A DNA stretch of 64,000 nt from Ectobius pallidus (GCA_964059195.1 CAXKWD010000005.1:96547882-96611881), one strand, 5' to 3'; positions 37,705 to 49,624 are shown, counted from the stretch's first letter. Made by a program: numbers and translations. The notes: a model not told the origin generated them from the letters alone.

Positions 37705-37831
37705 TTGTTGTAAAGTTGTATTCGTGGAGTGATGCATTAAGGTGTTTAACGCCAAGCCGCAGGGCTTCGGTATAAAAATCACACACCTCCGAAGGACGTC
37801 CTAAATGCTGGTTACTAATCTGGAGATAGCC
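37705..37831 (-). CDS. Exon 3 of the secreted-protein gene
   Basis: 127 nt. The acceptor is GTAATTCTCTACAG and the donor is ACAACAA|GTAAGT. It encodes GYLQISNQHLGRPSEVCDFY, then TEALRLGVKHLNASLHEYNF and TT. It has N-glycosylation sites NAS and NFT and one cysteine. Confidence 0.82.
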
Positions 37832-39149
37832 CTGTAGAGAATTACAAAACCGATTGTTCATGAAAGTGAACCTTTATCTGGAAAACAAATGGATGGACCT
37901 ACGATATTTTCATGTTGTTAACATTAGCCTAATTTTGATCAACTATGATGTGCTTAAAGACAAATTAGGCCTACAAATTCTGAAACCCTGAAATTACTTT
38001 ACCGAATTTACTTTAAATTATTTTCTGAATTCTGTGAACATTTTCCGATTCCGATTATATGGTATACGTACTTTTCCCAAAGTCGAAATAATTACTTTTG
38101 CCGAAAATGAGCTATAAAAGGTCATAACATACTAAAAGAAGTGCGCAAATTAAGGGAAAACTTTCCTTTTGGACAGGGAGATCAGTGCACATGAGGTAGG
38201 CCTAATAGCGCATAAGACGAGCTACTTTCGAAACCTTGGGACAATCTGAACTACCGTCTAAAAATGAAGCTTCCTTGGTGCTTTAATAAATACAAGTGAT
38301 ATTTCTTAGAAAAGTTATGTGTTCAAGTATGAATGATGTTTCAAGAGATGACTGAAGTGTTGAGAATGGTTTTCTAAACTACTTTTCCTATTTCCTAGGG
38401 ATTTTGCTCACTTAATTAAAATATAATCCTAAATTGAAGTTTAAAATTTCATTTTAATATCTCTATTTGTTCTTGAGGTATTAATTAATTAGTTTTTAAA
38501 ATCAAAATTGAAATCCATCTTATTCGAAATATATTAAAATATGAAACTTTCTTTCTGATATTCTTTGATGCTTGCTTTACACATTTACTGATGGATTTGG
38601 ATATTGTTAATAGACCTACTTTTAGTTTTAAAATTATTTTACTCAGAAAAATTAAAAATTAAAAAACTAACCTATGATTATACTAATTATTAGGTTAAAG
38701 ACTTAAGACCAACTATATTGAAAATCTTATTATACATTATATTACACATATTATAAGGTATACTGCATCTCTATTTTTATGGGATTTTGAATTTGGAAAA
38801 ATAGCATCCAAATAGAAATCGGAAAAACAGGCTATTAAAGTTTGCATACACTGGCAGTTGGAAGCGCACCGAGATTTAAAAATGGTATCAGTAGCACCTG
38901 TTCCGTGCATACAAACGGCATACAAATTTTCACAGTTATACTTTATGATATGCTTGACTTTTTAACACTAAAATCCCAAAATCGCAATTTTTTTTACCAA
39001 ACTGAGTAAATCAACACTTCTGTCATCCCTTAAGAAATAGAGTTACCATTTTGAAATTAAACTCAGCTACTACTATGAAACACATGTTATAATTCGGGAA
39101 TACAATATTTTTAAAAGACTAGGACATTCTATTATATCTGCACACTTAC
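37832..39149 (-). other. Intron 2 of the secreted-protein gene
   Basis: About 1.3 kb of AT-rich sequence with two TAGGCCTA octamers (37966 and 38197). Nothing else is recognised. Confidence 0.65.
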
Positions 39150-39277
39150 TTCAAGGGTGAACTTCAGTGAAAACTGGAAGTAAGGCGGCTTGCTGTGTTC
39201 AAAGTGGTCGGTGAAGACGTGCTTATGAGTCTTTCGAGGTGTTGCTGAAGCCAAGAATAAGACGACATTTTGGGGTG
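39150..39277 (-). CDS. Exon 2 of the secreted-protein gene
   Basis: 128 nt. The acceptor is GTCCTCGTTTCAG and the donor is CTTGAA|GTAAGT. It encodes (A)PQNVVLFLASATPRKTHK, then HVFTDHFEHSKPPYFQFSLK and FTLE. It follows directly after the signal-peptide exon. Confidence 0.82.
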
Positions 39278-42200
39278 CTGAAACGAGGACAATAATATAC
39301 TGTAGCCTGTGTGACTCTATCAAAGAACGATTAGACTTAAACTAAAACAGTACTGCATATTTTGTTTGCTGCTCGGAGTAAGAAAAAAGGGTAACATAGT
39401 TATGTATAAGCTAGTTATAGGCCTACAGTAAAATCTAGTGAATATATTCAGCTGTATTACACCATGAACGTACAGAACATAGCCACGAATTGGTGATAGT
39501 CCCATATTATAAAAGTTCCTTAATTATCATAGGTAAGCTCACGTCGTTATCGAAACTCGTAATCTCGAGTAGCATTTATTAAGACTATTCCACGAATAAA
39601 CTGTAATGGATTTTGTAAATAATAATTATTTTCTTACTTTGTTGTCAATATTCTGTCAGCCATAAGATCACAGCATACTAGACGAATGAACAGTCCACGA
39701 ATCGTTTCGATGAATCGATCCGAGATCCCAATACTACCAGTAGTGCGCTTCACAAGATGGAGGGCATCCTGGTAGTTGCTTTCATCAAAACGCTATAAAA
39801 GCACACGAACTGGCTTGGACCTAATCGAAATTGTGTTTTTCATCAATGGACATATATATATTAATCAATTTCCAAACAAGCTATGTTGTATAAAATAATG
39901 TGTTTTCGTGCTGGTTAATGGCAGCATGTGAGGTATTAATCACCGCACGTTGATGCCTTACGTGTGCAGTAACGAGCTGACGATTTTATCAGGTAAAATC
40001 GCATCCTCATATTATAGTAAGCATTTTATAAGATAAACGATCGTGATTGGTCTATATCCGAGGAATTGCTAAACGTTATTGGTCAATATCAAACACGCGG
40101 CGTATGAGCGGAATAGTCAATAAAATATTTCATTCCAACTTAACTTTTAAGGTTTTGAGGGTTCATGTAGACAATTACATGGGATATCTAATATGTCTAA
40201 GCCTTTTTACAATATTAATTGCATTGTAATGGCCAGCGAACAGTTAATTCAATCCAGGTAAACCAATTGCAATAAGTCTTGTGCCGTACAGACCTTTATG
40301 CGACTAATTGTAGCTATTGCAATAATAAGATTATTTGTACACTTATGCATGCAGGGAGGTTCATTAGTAAAATATTAAATCATTATATAGCCTATTTAAA
40401 TAGTTATATAGTTAAAATATAAAATCATAAAATAAATATTAGAAGTACCCGTTTCATAGAATCTTTATCAGTGAGAATTCCTTGAGTGTTGGGAATAGAT
40501 TATCTCTAATCATGGAATTTGCTCGTGCATAATGGTCCAGCTGAACTAAATACATCAAATGAAGCAATTTATCTCCAAAATTATCACGAAACGTGGCCTG
40601 TTTTTTTCTTTCGTAGGCTTTACAGCCAGTATTTAAACAACTAGGAATGAACTGTTTATGTTTACGATTGTTAATCTTATTTTAAAACGGTAAAACATTA
40701 GTACACCGTAAAATTTACTTTAAAAAGGCATTAGGTCGAAAGTTTACAACAGATGCCGGTGCTCCCAGGCCTAAATCGGTTAATCTTGTGCATATAAGAT
40801 AATATACGAGAAGATATTAATGTACCCATCCAACTAAAGAATGAATTGGATGTAAATAAAGCAAAGCCAAGACTATCACTTCGCATACCTCGTGGGATTT
40901 AGGCCTAACGCGGAAAATGTAGACGAAATAGCAAACAATTGAAAGGTGTGTTGATATCAGGTTAAAAGACATTAAAATAAAATAAAATAATATAATAACG
41001 TGAAATAAACTTAAAAAATAGACCTACATACATACACAAATGGTGTAATTGTTCATCGTTTATGGTATGAAAAGTAAAGCATACTCACATTAATAAGATG
41101 TCATCGTTTCCTATTATTCAGAATGACCAGTCTTGATCCCTCCTCTGTGCTTAACCCCGAAAGGAAAGTCTGCTGCTTTGATTTTATGTATCATCGCTCC
41201 ATACTTCTAGTCTGCGTTAACCTAAGTTTCATGTAGATAATATATTTTCCCCTTTCGCGTAAATTCTCTTATCTGACGTAGCCTAAATAACAGATTTCTT
41301 TTTACGGAAGTATTAAATACGTGTAATATTAGGCGTATAGTTTTCCTCCATTCCTAACTGAACTGGCTTACCACTCCTATGTTTTACAATACGAAATGAT
41401 TATTAAGATATTAAGACTATGTTATTTAGTCTATTATTATTCACAGACGAAAATATCTTATTTCATATAAAATATTATGACGTGTAATTAATTATTACAC
41501 AATAGAATCATCACGTATTATTATTGCGTTGCATTAAAATCATAATAATTATAAAAATTATTACGAACAATTCCTTAATATGGAATTAAAATAGGCTACA
41601 TCTTCTGAATATAACACATGAGTAGTACGCGGAGAATGCTACAGGAGACGTCGGAAGTTGTGAAACGTTCAACAGCCAATCACAGCAAATAGGAATTAAG
41701 GGTTTTGTTTATATCTACTTCATTCTTTAGTTGGATGGCATAAACTCATTCATGGAGAATTGAAATCGTTCTTAATACACCTACCTCATTGAAATCACCG
41801 CGCGTTTGATATTCACCAATAATTAACCTACTGCGCAGTCGCGAATCTATCGATAAACTCTCGTCAACTCTCGTGGGATTACCTATGATAATTATACAAA
41901 ACTTCACCTTGGATGTGCGACTAGTGCATCTTACGGATTCTCTCAGAAACATTGTTGCATTGATGTATCGAAAATTAGGCTACATGAAAACAAAAACTGT
42001 TTTCAGTGCAATAAGTGTAATCAGAGCGATGAGAATTAGCCATGAAAAGGTAGTTATTATGTGGTATCTCCATAAAAGACTTTATTTTTCACTCGTCAGG
42101 TTGTTGACTAAGGATCTAGAAGCGCGTGTTCAATCGTCTTCAGATATTTCTAATGTATGGAAACTTGGAACGAGGTTCACGAGGTTGAAGATTGTAAAAT

Positions 42201-42744
42201 ACTAATTTCACCACGAAGCAACGGCTCTTTACAAAACAATTTATTGCAAATCGCATTTCGGAGCTATTCCTCTACTCTTTAAGAGTTTGAACAGTTATGC
42301 CGATCGCCACATATTATTCCTTTTTATTTTAATAGTTAGTGGAAAACGTTTCCTCTATAGGATATCGAATCTTGGATTCCAACCACAGTATAAGTATTGA
42401 TATTTATACTGTGTTCCTACTCTATACGCCAACTCTAGAATACTTGGGGTATAGCTAAGTCCGCACAGTAGTCAGGAAAATTATTATTATAATCACCCAA
42501 TGGACCTTGAATTGCGCACACAGTCTATGTGGGGAGCTATTCTAACTGCGCACATAAATAATCCTGGAATAATAATTATTTCACACTGGCCGTGTGTAGG
42601 CTAAAGTGGAAAGATTGAGTAAGATTGAAAAAAATACTTACAGGTTGTAAGTCGCCACTGGGTTGTTACATCTTATCGAGGACGCCTGATGGTATACTGG
42701 GACATCTAAGTCAGTTGGAAAATTCAATGTTGCATCGGCATGTT

Positions 42745-42814
42745 GCCATGGTAGCTCAATGGTAGAGGAGTGGCACGGAGAGCCGGAGGTCATGATTCAA
42801 ATCCCGGCTATGGC
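42745..42814 (+). mobile_element. tRNA-like sequence (SINE head or tRNA pseudogene)
   Basis: A 7-bp acceptor-type stem GCCATGG/CTATGGC brackets an A box (TAGCTCAATGGTAGAGG), an anticodon-like hairpin TGGC/GCCG and a B box GATTCAAATCCC. The T stem pairs poorly and position 33 is C instead of T, so a working tRNA is unlikely. It is more likely a tRNA-derived SINE head. Confidence 0.6.
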
Positions 42815-43817
42815 ATTGAATTATTCAGTCTGACTCTACCTTTACAACTTCATTGTCAGATAGGACAACAAATTCCTGCGAGTCTTACCATTCAAATTTT
42901 ACTAAGATCTTCATTGCTTCACATTCACGTATGTTTTTTATTCTTATATACACTTAAACATTTTCAAGTCTGCATGTACAGTTCTTTGAATAAATAAAAA
43001 AAACAAGATATCTATTTAGTCTTAACAATTTTGTGTAATGGCTTTGAGAATTATAAAATATGAACGAAGTTTATTAGGCCTAAGTAGATTGGACTGTTTA
43101 AAAAATGTTGCATATCTCTACGCTAAAAATTAATTTATGTTTTGACAGGTGTTATTCTCCGTATTATTAATATTATTTTTTGCTAAGTTTTACTGTCAGC
43201 AATATGATTAATAAATTTTTCGGCAAGTGTTATTCTCAGCAATTTATCCTATTCGCATTTCAAGGTTACCCAGAAATGTAACCTATGCACATTTCGAGTG
43301 TTCCAGATACATTTCCTGTGTGCAATTGAAGTATTTTTAAAGGTAATCACTGATCGTGTGTACATTTAATGTGACCCGGAACAAAGAGAAGTTACGCATT
43401 CTCATTCTAAACACTCTCTCATAAACCGCTAAAGACATCACTATGATCGCTAGCACGTTACTTTACAATGTTAGTAGGGGTTAGTAGGGGTTATTTACTC
43501 CGATACAGTGTGAGGTGGGATTATTACTCCGATACAGTGTTAAGGGGGATTATTTCGCCTAATGCCAATGTTATTAAGTGCTTGAGTTCTAAGCTACATG
43601 TATCAAGACTTTAAAGGATAGGGTATACCTTATGACAAATTTTCACTCTCACCGAAGAAACTTTTACTCTTTTATCAAAGAAAAAAATTACCCTGGTTGC
43701 TGTACGAACTCTGGATTTAGGCTCTTAGGTCTCTAGAGACTTTGTTGTAAATGTTGATAGATAAATTTGCCTTTCTGCGAAAATATAATTTCAACATTTT
43801 TAATTGGAGCTTATAAG

Positions 43818-44283
43818 AAGGCTTGCCAGATTTATGAAATGGTCAACCGGGACACTGGAATGCCCCCTAGTATTCAAGGGCACACCCTTGGCGGGTTTTT
43901 AGCGTGTTTTAGGAACCTAAACTATGGGTGATAATAAATGACATAAGCATATAAATTTAAACATTTTATTTCTAACATGTTAATATTTAAACGTTACCTA
44001 AGTAAGAAGAAATACTTTGAACGAGGAGTAAAAATTTGAATAATATTTACACGTACTTTTCATTGGCTAGGACTTTTTAAGAAGTGTTTTCACTTTTTAC
44101 TTTTCATACCGTACAGAAATAAACTACAAAGTAATTATCCTAAATAATTCTTCACAGTTAATTATTTTTACACTTTCTTTTTTTGGTCATCTAGAAAATC
44201 AAATTTAATTTTTACCGGGACGTGATGTAAACCGGCCGGGACACCGGGATTTTGCCTGAAAACCGGGACGTCTGGCAAGCCTA
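43818..44283. mobile_element. hAT-like MITE, GGCTTGCCAGA ends
   Basis: The left AAGGCTTGCCAGATTTATG and the inverted right TAGGCTTGCCAGACGTCCC pair. The TSD is CTTATAAG at 43810-43817 and 44284-44291. The 466-bp interior carries several CCGGGACA blocks and no ORF. Confidence 0.9.
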
Positions 44284-44707
44284 CTTATAAGTAAAAATCT
44301 TATGTAGACAAACACAACGTATTTTTCTATAGCCTAAGAATGGAAAATTTGTAATAGCCTATTTAGAGATTTAAAACTGTTTTGAAACGTTAAAGCAGAG
44401 AACTATATCCCACTATACCATAATATTACATTGACAAAATATATGATCTTGCAAGAATAGATGTTAGCCTTCAGGATTCCTGATTGGAGCATGTGGAATA
44501 CTTTATGGAAGAAAATTTAATTAAAAATATGAATTCTGAATGACATAGTTATCAGTGCTTTTAACAATCCTGTTGAATTATTTTAAAAAAATATTTATAC
44601 AAATATTAATTACGCAGTAATTAAATAATGTACGCTTAATATTGTGTTCCTTGCAAAGATTTCCCTACATTCACTATAGTTCTAGATTTACTGTACTGTA
44701 GGCCTAC

Positions 44708-44792
44708 CTGGTGTCGCCTCCGTTGAATCACGCTCTCCTGTTGTTACATACAGCATTACAATTAACAGAACCAACGTCCTTAAAATCATGAT
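44708..44792 (-). CDS. Exon 1 (coding start): signal peptide of the secreted protein
   Basis: ATG at 44789-44787 opens MILRTLVLLIVMLYVTTG, then ERDSTEATP, ending CCAG|GTAGGC. A basic n-region (Arg4) and a hydrophobic core of about 13 residues are a clear signal peptide, with cleavage probably near Thr17-Glu19. An acceptor-like TTTCTTTCAG lies 4 bp before the ATG, so an upstream non-coding exon is expected. Confidence 0.82.
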
Positions 44793-45159
44793 CTGAAAGA
44801 AATTAGCTCTTCTGTAGTAGGTGAAGCTATAAGCGTATGATATTATCTAGGCTATACAATATAAGGAATAACTGTCACACATAGCCTACTTCGTCGTATC
44901 TTTCAGTACTGCTAAATTCAGTTTGGAAGTAATATAATAGAACTAAATTCCCATAGCGGTACATCCCATTAAGCTTGCCATCCGACCGCTGCGTCATCTG
45001 CCATAGGCAGATGGCAGGATTTGGGGGCATGTAGTCAGCATGCCGACTACCACGGCCATTATTGATGGCTTACTGAAACGAAACCGATTCTTCTTTACCA
45101 AGATAGACTGCGTCACGAGACTGAGTGCAGTCCGTTCCAGACCTCCCAACTTCAGACAA

Positions 45160-45222
45160 ATCAGAGGTACCGGGAAACGAACCCAGTCAGCAACGCTAAC
45201 AACTAGACCATGCAGGTGGTCA
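45160..45222 (-). mobile_element. tRNA-like SINE head
   Basis: The minus strand has TGGTCTAGTTGTTAGCG (A-box type) and GGGTTCGTTTCCCGG (B-box type) at tRNA-like spacing. Confidence 0.5.
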
Positions 45223-45479
45223 GTAATATAACTTAATGCGTAATAAAAATTAACAACCTCTGGTTCAACTTAACAGAATCATGAGAATGCTTTCTCGGAA
45301 CTTGCCATTCTGTCCCCTAATGCATGCCATAACTTATTGGGTGCAAGTCATACAACCAGGGATACTGTATCAATGGATATCTGGGAATTGGACTTGCTGT
45401 TGTAATATAATTTAAAAAAGGGGTGTAGAATGACAATAATTTAAGCTCTCATTCGCTTTAATTTCAATACGGATGGATT

Positions 45480-45547
45480 GTGCCGGGAATCAATCCCAGG
45501 CTTCTGGAATTTAGTCCACTCAAGCTACCATTTGAGCTAATTGCAGA
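45480..45547 (-). mobile_element. tRNA-like SINE head
   Basis: The minus strand reads TGCAATTAGCTCAAATGGTA (A-box type), then GGGATTGATTCCCGGCA (B-box type), followed by CAATCCATCCGTATTG. No TSD was established. Confidence 0.55.
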
Positions 45548-46641
45548 TGAGGTTATGCAGAGATACCTATCTCCGGAAGTTTCTCTAATTGCACTAATTT
45601 AGCTATCATGTTAATGTCATAATCATCTGAAGCATTTAGCGGAAAGCATCGCGAGAATTCAGGCGCAGTACAAATTTATCCGGTCCCATTATGGCAATAA
45701 ATGTTATTTTTCTAACGACTTGTAAATAATGGATAAAAAATTTGCTTAATAATATTGTAGCTGTACTTAAAACACATAACCGATTTACATTCCAATAAGG
45801 AAAATCTATTGCTGAAATGAACTATCGCATGTAATGAATTCAATATACCGGTATTTTAAATTATTCGTCGTCGCAATAAATTTATTGATACAAAACCATA
45901 TTACCTAGATGTACTAGTTAAACATTTGAAATTATGTAATACTTACGATGGCAATTATCCTTTATATTTTCTTATTTATTATTCACAAGATTATAGTTCA
46001 AGTTCCAAACAAGATGCAAAAGGAAATCAAAACTGGAAATAATAAATTGTTACGTACTTACCATTGTGACGTCATAATCTGTTACTACACGGCCTGTTAG
46101 AAATACTGGCCGCGCTGTTACTATACGAAATATTGTATTTGCTTACGTGTATTAAAAATCGATCTAATGACAATGTGGTGAAACACAACAATATATACCT
46201 CTTCCTATAAAGAATTGTACAAGAATTGTAATCCTATAAGTACAATAATATATGTTTTTAATAAAATTGAAATGGCAAAATGTTTTGATAATAATAAATA
46301 TCCCACAACAATGTTGAGAACGATAAACATGTCATCATAATATCACATTAAATTAACATTTAGTTTGGAAATAAAGTACGAGTGTATTCGTTAAAATATG
46401 GTATCATTAAGTCTTATAATTTAATCGATAATCTCAAAGTATTTTCCATACTATTGCAGTAGTAGCTATATCTTTGGATAATAATAATTATGCTAGATCT
46501 ACTGTACTTTAACTAGAATTACATCAAACATAGTGACTTCGGCATGAAGTCAAATTTTAGCGAACTTGCATATTGACCGTCCGCGTCCTGCAAAATTCTC
46601 ACTAATAAATATTTATTTATTTTTGTGCAAAGTAAAAATTC

Positions 46642-47120
46642 ATTTTTGCACGACGTAACTAATTACTGGTACTTACGAATATTGTTGCCCTGTCTCGTAA
46701 CTTGACTTTCCCGCACGCAATCTGGTTGCTATGAAAACAAAAGAAATATCCGTGCGGTAAAAATTACAAAAAGCACAAGTGCCGTAAGTAAAATCATCAT
46801 AATACAAGCCTTTATGGAGGACTAGAACCAAGGCCCCCTAGTTTGTGGCGACTTTAACAGGACAAATATTCAGTCCCCTTAACAAACAACACATGCGAAT
46901 CACTTTCTGAAATATAACATCTATCTTCAATAATGTATATATACATAATATTTTCATCTAATATCTCAATTAATATAATTAAATTGATATAAATAATCAT
47001 CGTGCAAAAAGTAGCATGCAATACTCGTGCCGTAAGCGCATAACGGATCTCGGAAATTGAAAAAACTCTTTCCTCGATCCTTATGCACCGCTTACGGTAC
47101 TTGTATCACAATATACTATT
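46642..47120 (+). repeat. Dispersed repeat R9, copy B
   Basis: It matches 9085-9548 in the same orientation, from TTTTTGCACGAC to CAATATACTATT, with differences from small deletions and an added block near 46770-46850. It lies about 600 bp upstream of the ALKBH7-like gene. Confidence 0.8.
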
Positions 47121-47652
47121 GGTACACATTGACTGTAAATAATAAAATCAAGTAAACTGATGTAACAAATTGACAGATTGCTTTTGTTTAATCAGTGATA
47201 ATTGCAAGTATGATATGCAGAAAATAATTTATTTTTAATCGATTTCCGAGTTAAGCTCCAGATCGATTCATTAAGCAGGGCTTACGGAAGAACGAAGGCC
47301 TAGTTTGAAAAGCACATGTGAAGGAATATGTGGGTAGTGTTATTTGTCATAGCTAACTGTATTGCAATTTCCAAAGCCGTATATGAACACTGTAAAAGTT
47401 TATGTTGCCATGAGAACTGGTTTGCCCTTACCCTTTTGTCAAGGTCTTTAAAGATCTAGTAGGATATGGTTAGATTTACATTATGCATTTTAATAATCAG
47501 ATTAAACCACTAGAACAAGCCAAATTTAATTTTCATGGTGTAGTAGACTGAAATTCTTTGCAGTTTGGCTTAACCTGTAGATGCGTCTGGTCCGGGCCAA
47601 GGCCTATTTACATAATTTCAATTTTCACAGTTGGTCATGTTGGGTCAAAAGA

Positions 47653-47716
47653 GTTTAAACCATCGCCGTCTCGATAATTACACGAGTAATACAGTCTAGA
47701 AGGCAGTGGTTTAAAC
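47653..47716. promoter_or_regulatory. Inverted repeat GTTTAAACCA / TGGTTTAAAC upstream of the ALKBH7-like gene
   Basis: A perfect 10-bp inverted repeat (47653-47662 and 47707-47716) encloses 44 bp containing CGCCGTCTCGATAATTACAC and GAGTAATACAGTCTAGAAGG. It ends 22 bp before the first ATG. Whether it is a promoter element or a small insertion cannot be told from sequence alone. Parts of the enclosed sequence recur inverted near 57965-58260. Confidence 0.4.
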
Positions 47717-47738
47717 AAGACCAAAATTCTTCTCACAG

Positions 47739-48566
47739 ATGGCCATGGGACTTCAGCCGTATGAAGGAACAACAAAGAACTCATCTGTGGACTCTGGGAC
47801 CATGTTTTTGTCTACAAGGCAATTACGAAGTTCCTATTCTTTCTTCAGGAATCTCCTGACCAGTAGACCTAATCATTCTTTGTACAAGGGAGAGTACCAT
47901 GCTGTCGGAGCAGACAATTGCATGGTTTTCAATAGTGCTTGTAGAAACTCTACCAAGGAAAATTTGATGCGAGAGATGACTGTCTATGAAGATTTTGTTA
48001 CAGACAACGAAGAGAAATCTTTGCTGGAGGAAATCGAACCTGTCATGAAGAGGTTACGGTACGAGTATGATCATTGGGATGATGCGATCCATGGGTACAA
48101 AGAAATACAACGCTTACAGTGGAATCCTGAAAACGCAATTATCTTACAACATATCAGTGATCTGGCCTTTCCTCCAGGAAAGCAACGACTGGCTTCCGTC
48201 CATGTGTTAGATCTGTCCGACAAAGGTTTCGTCAAGCCACATATCGACAGCACAACGTCTTGTGGAAGTATCATCGCAGGACTCAGTCTTTTGTCCGACT
48301 CTATCATGAGACTTGTGGGTTACAAGTCAGAAGATCAGGAAGTGAACATCTTGCTGAAGAGGCGTTCGTTATATATAATGAAGGATTCTGTCAGATATGA
48401 TTACAAACATGAAATTCTTAGTGCAATAGAATCTGATTTCAGGGGGTACAAGGTGTATCGTTCTAGACGCGTATCATTAATCTTTCGATGTCAGCCTGAA
48501 CCTATAGAAAGTGGAAGAAATACATCAACACATAAACTTGCATGGCATAAATTGATTGCAAACTAG
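47739..48566 (+). CDS. ALKBH7: ALKBH7-type Fe(II)/2-oxoglutarate dioxygenase, mitochondrial
   Basis: A 275-codon single-exon ORF. Motifs: the iron-binding HxD is His168-Asp170 in KGFVKPHIDS, the distal His is probably His224 in YDYKHEIL, and the 2-oxoglutarate-binding Arg pair is in RRVSLIFR (Arg244 and Arg250). HVLDLSDKGFVKPHID, IAGLSLLSDSIMRLV and RRSLYIMKDSVRYDYKHEIL follow the ALKBH7 pattern rather than that of nucleic-acid-demethylating AlkB proteins. In other animals ALKBH7 is a mitochondrial-matrix protein linked to programmed necrosis and metabolism. Start choice: Met22 (ATG at 47802) begins FLSTRQLRSSYSFFRNLLTS, an Arg/Ser-rich presequence without acidic residues, and has A at -3. 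It may be the real start, giving 254 residues. CTTCTCACAG directly before the first ATG looks like a splice acceptor, so a 5' UTR intron is possible. AATAAA lies 32 bp after the stop. Confidence 0.9.
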   Translation: MAMGLQPYEGTTKNSSVDSGTMFLSTRQLRSSYSFFRNLLTSRPNHSLYKGEYHAVGADNCMVFNSACRNSTKENLMREMTVYEDFVTDNEEKSLLEEIEPVMKRLRYEYDHWDDAIHGYKEIQRLQWNPENAIILQHISDLAFPPGKQRLASVHVLDLSDKGFVKPHIDSTTSCGSIIAGLSLLSDSIMRLVGYKSEDQEVNILLKRRSLYIMKDSVRYDYKHEILSAIESDFRGYKVYRSRRVSLIFRCQPEPIESGRNTSTHKLAWHKLIAN

Positions 48567-48597
48567 TAGTGTTTTTTGTTTTATTAACTTAACTGCG

Positions 48598-48603
48598 AAT
48601 AAA
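48598..48603 (+). terminator. AATAAA polyadenylation signal of the ALKBH7-like gene
   Basis: It lies 32 bp after the TAG stop. A second AATAAA is at about 48629-48634. Confidence 0.6.
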
Positions 48604-48847
48604 AGGCCTACATTGTTTTACTGCTGATAAATAAATATTTTACCACTCTTACGAAAACCAAAGAAATGATGATGTTGTATTATGATTGAACCTAAATATT
48701 TTACAAATGTGGGCCTAAAAAATGCAATGGCTCTAGTTTTGGTCTCCGATTATGCAATTACATTAATATAAAAACTTTGAATTATTAATTTCAAGAATTA
48801 TAAAATTAAGAAGATAATTAAGTTTGTTACATAAACATGCCGAGCGA

Positions 48848-49624
48848 CAGTGGCGTATTCAGAGGGGGGCTGAGGGGGCTACAGCCCCCCCGAAACGTTA
48901 AGTAATGCTAATATGTTGCACATAAGAACATTTTAATTTGACAAATAGGTCTGGTGGACAGTTTAATAGCACATCCTGACAAAATTCAGCCTGACATCGC
49001 ATTTTTACCTGAAATTTGTGAAATATGCTCCGGAAAAATGAGGTAGGCCTATGCTCTATTATTTAAGTAAATTTAATACTGTACTAGACGTTCTGTTGTT
49101 GCCTGAATTACATCACGAATTTTAAAAGATAGTATAAGTCTTATGAATTACATAATAAAAATTAAAATAAAACAAGGTTAAGTTATTGCAATAAATTTTA
49201 GTAAATTGAAAAATAATGAATATAACGTTGCTTTAATATTATATAATCGGTTACAAAAAATATAGTCTATTTACTATCAACAAATTTTATAGTCGGTTTC
49301 CAAAACATTCACTTAGCCAAATAGCTCTTTTTTTAAATTAACAGAGATATGCACAATATTTGACATCTCTCATAATATGTTGTTATAAATGTGACAAATT
49401 GGTTAAATATGCACAGATATTTTAATATTGAGCAAATATGATGCATCATTGCAAAACTAACAAAATATGCAAAATTAAACAATCAATTTCTTAATATTTC
49501 TTTGACACCTTGTAATAATTTGCATTATTAAAAATATCATTTTCATAAATTTCCGGGCCCTAGTGTTAACAGTGTTAGACTTATATAGCCCCTCCCGAAA
49601 AAAAATATCTTGGATACGTCCCTA
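48848..49624. mobile_element. hAT-like element, CAGTGGCGTA ends, carrying a second hAT fragment
   Basis: The left CAGTGGCGTATTCAGAGGGG and inverted right TAGGGACGTATCCAAGATAT are weak terminal repeats of the CAGTGGCGTA type. The TSD CCGAGCGA is exact at 48840-48847 and 49625-49632. Inside, 49140-49562 matches the right half of the 34501-35038 element and ends TTCCGGGCCCTA, so a second hAT-type element was inserted. Its left end may be near 49027 (GCTCCGGAAAAATG). Confidence 0.78.

Larger units (their letters stand above)
39278..44707 (-). other. Intron 1 of the secreted-protein gene
   Basis: About 5.4 kb. It holds a tRNA-like SINE head (42745-42814), a hAT-like element (43818-44283) and short GGGGTTATTTACTCCGATAC-type direct repeats near 43475-43555. 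The ORF at 41873-42205 (+) has no recognised motif. A TATAAAAG at about 39794 has no gene downstream that I can see. Confidence 0.65.
13668..44792 (-). other. Gene model: nine coding exons, secreted 1614-residue protein
   Basis: The exons from 5' to 3' are 44708-44792, 39150-39277, 37705-37831, 34370-34452, 31508-31574, 28411-28508, 26943-27126, 22562-22654 and 13668-17650. Junction phases after each exon are 1, 0, 1, 1, 0, 1, 0, 1, wait-free in the sense that every donor/acceptor pair agrees: exon 1 ends in one base, exon 2 on a codon boundary, exon 3 in one base, exon 4 on a boundary, exon 5 in one base, exon 6 on a boundary, exons 7 and 8 in one base. All donors are GT, mostly GTAAG or GTAGG. 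All acceptors are YAG. The start is ATG at 44789, preceded by an acceptor-like TTTCTTTCAG, so a 5' UTR exon probably lies at higher coordinates. The product should enter the secretory pathway. I do not recognise the family. Confidence 0.8.

Noticed and set aside
39789..39800. TATAAAAG as a promoter TATA box
   Set aside because: It lies in intron 1 on the plus strand with no coding sequence downstream that I can recognise.
42745..42814. Functional tRNA gene
   Set aside because: The acceptor stem pairs, but the T stem does not and position 33 is not T, so a SINE head or pseudogene is more likely.
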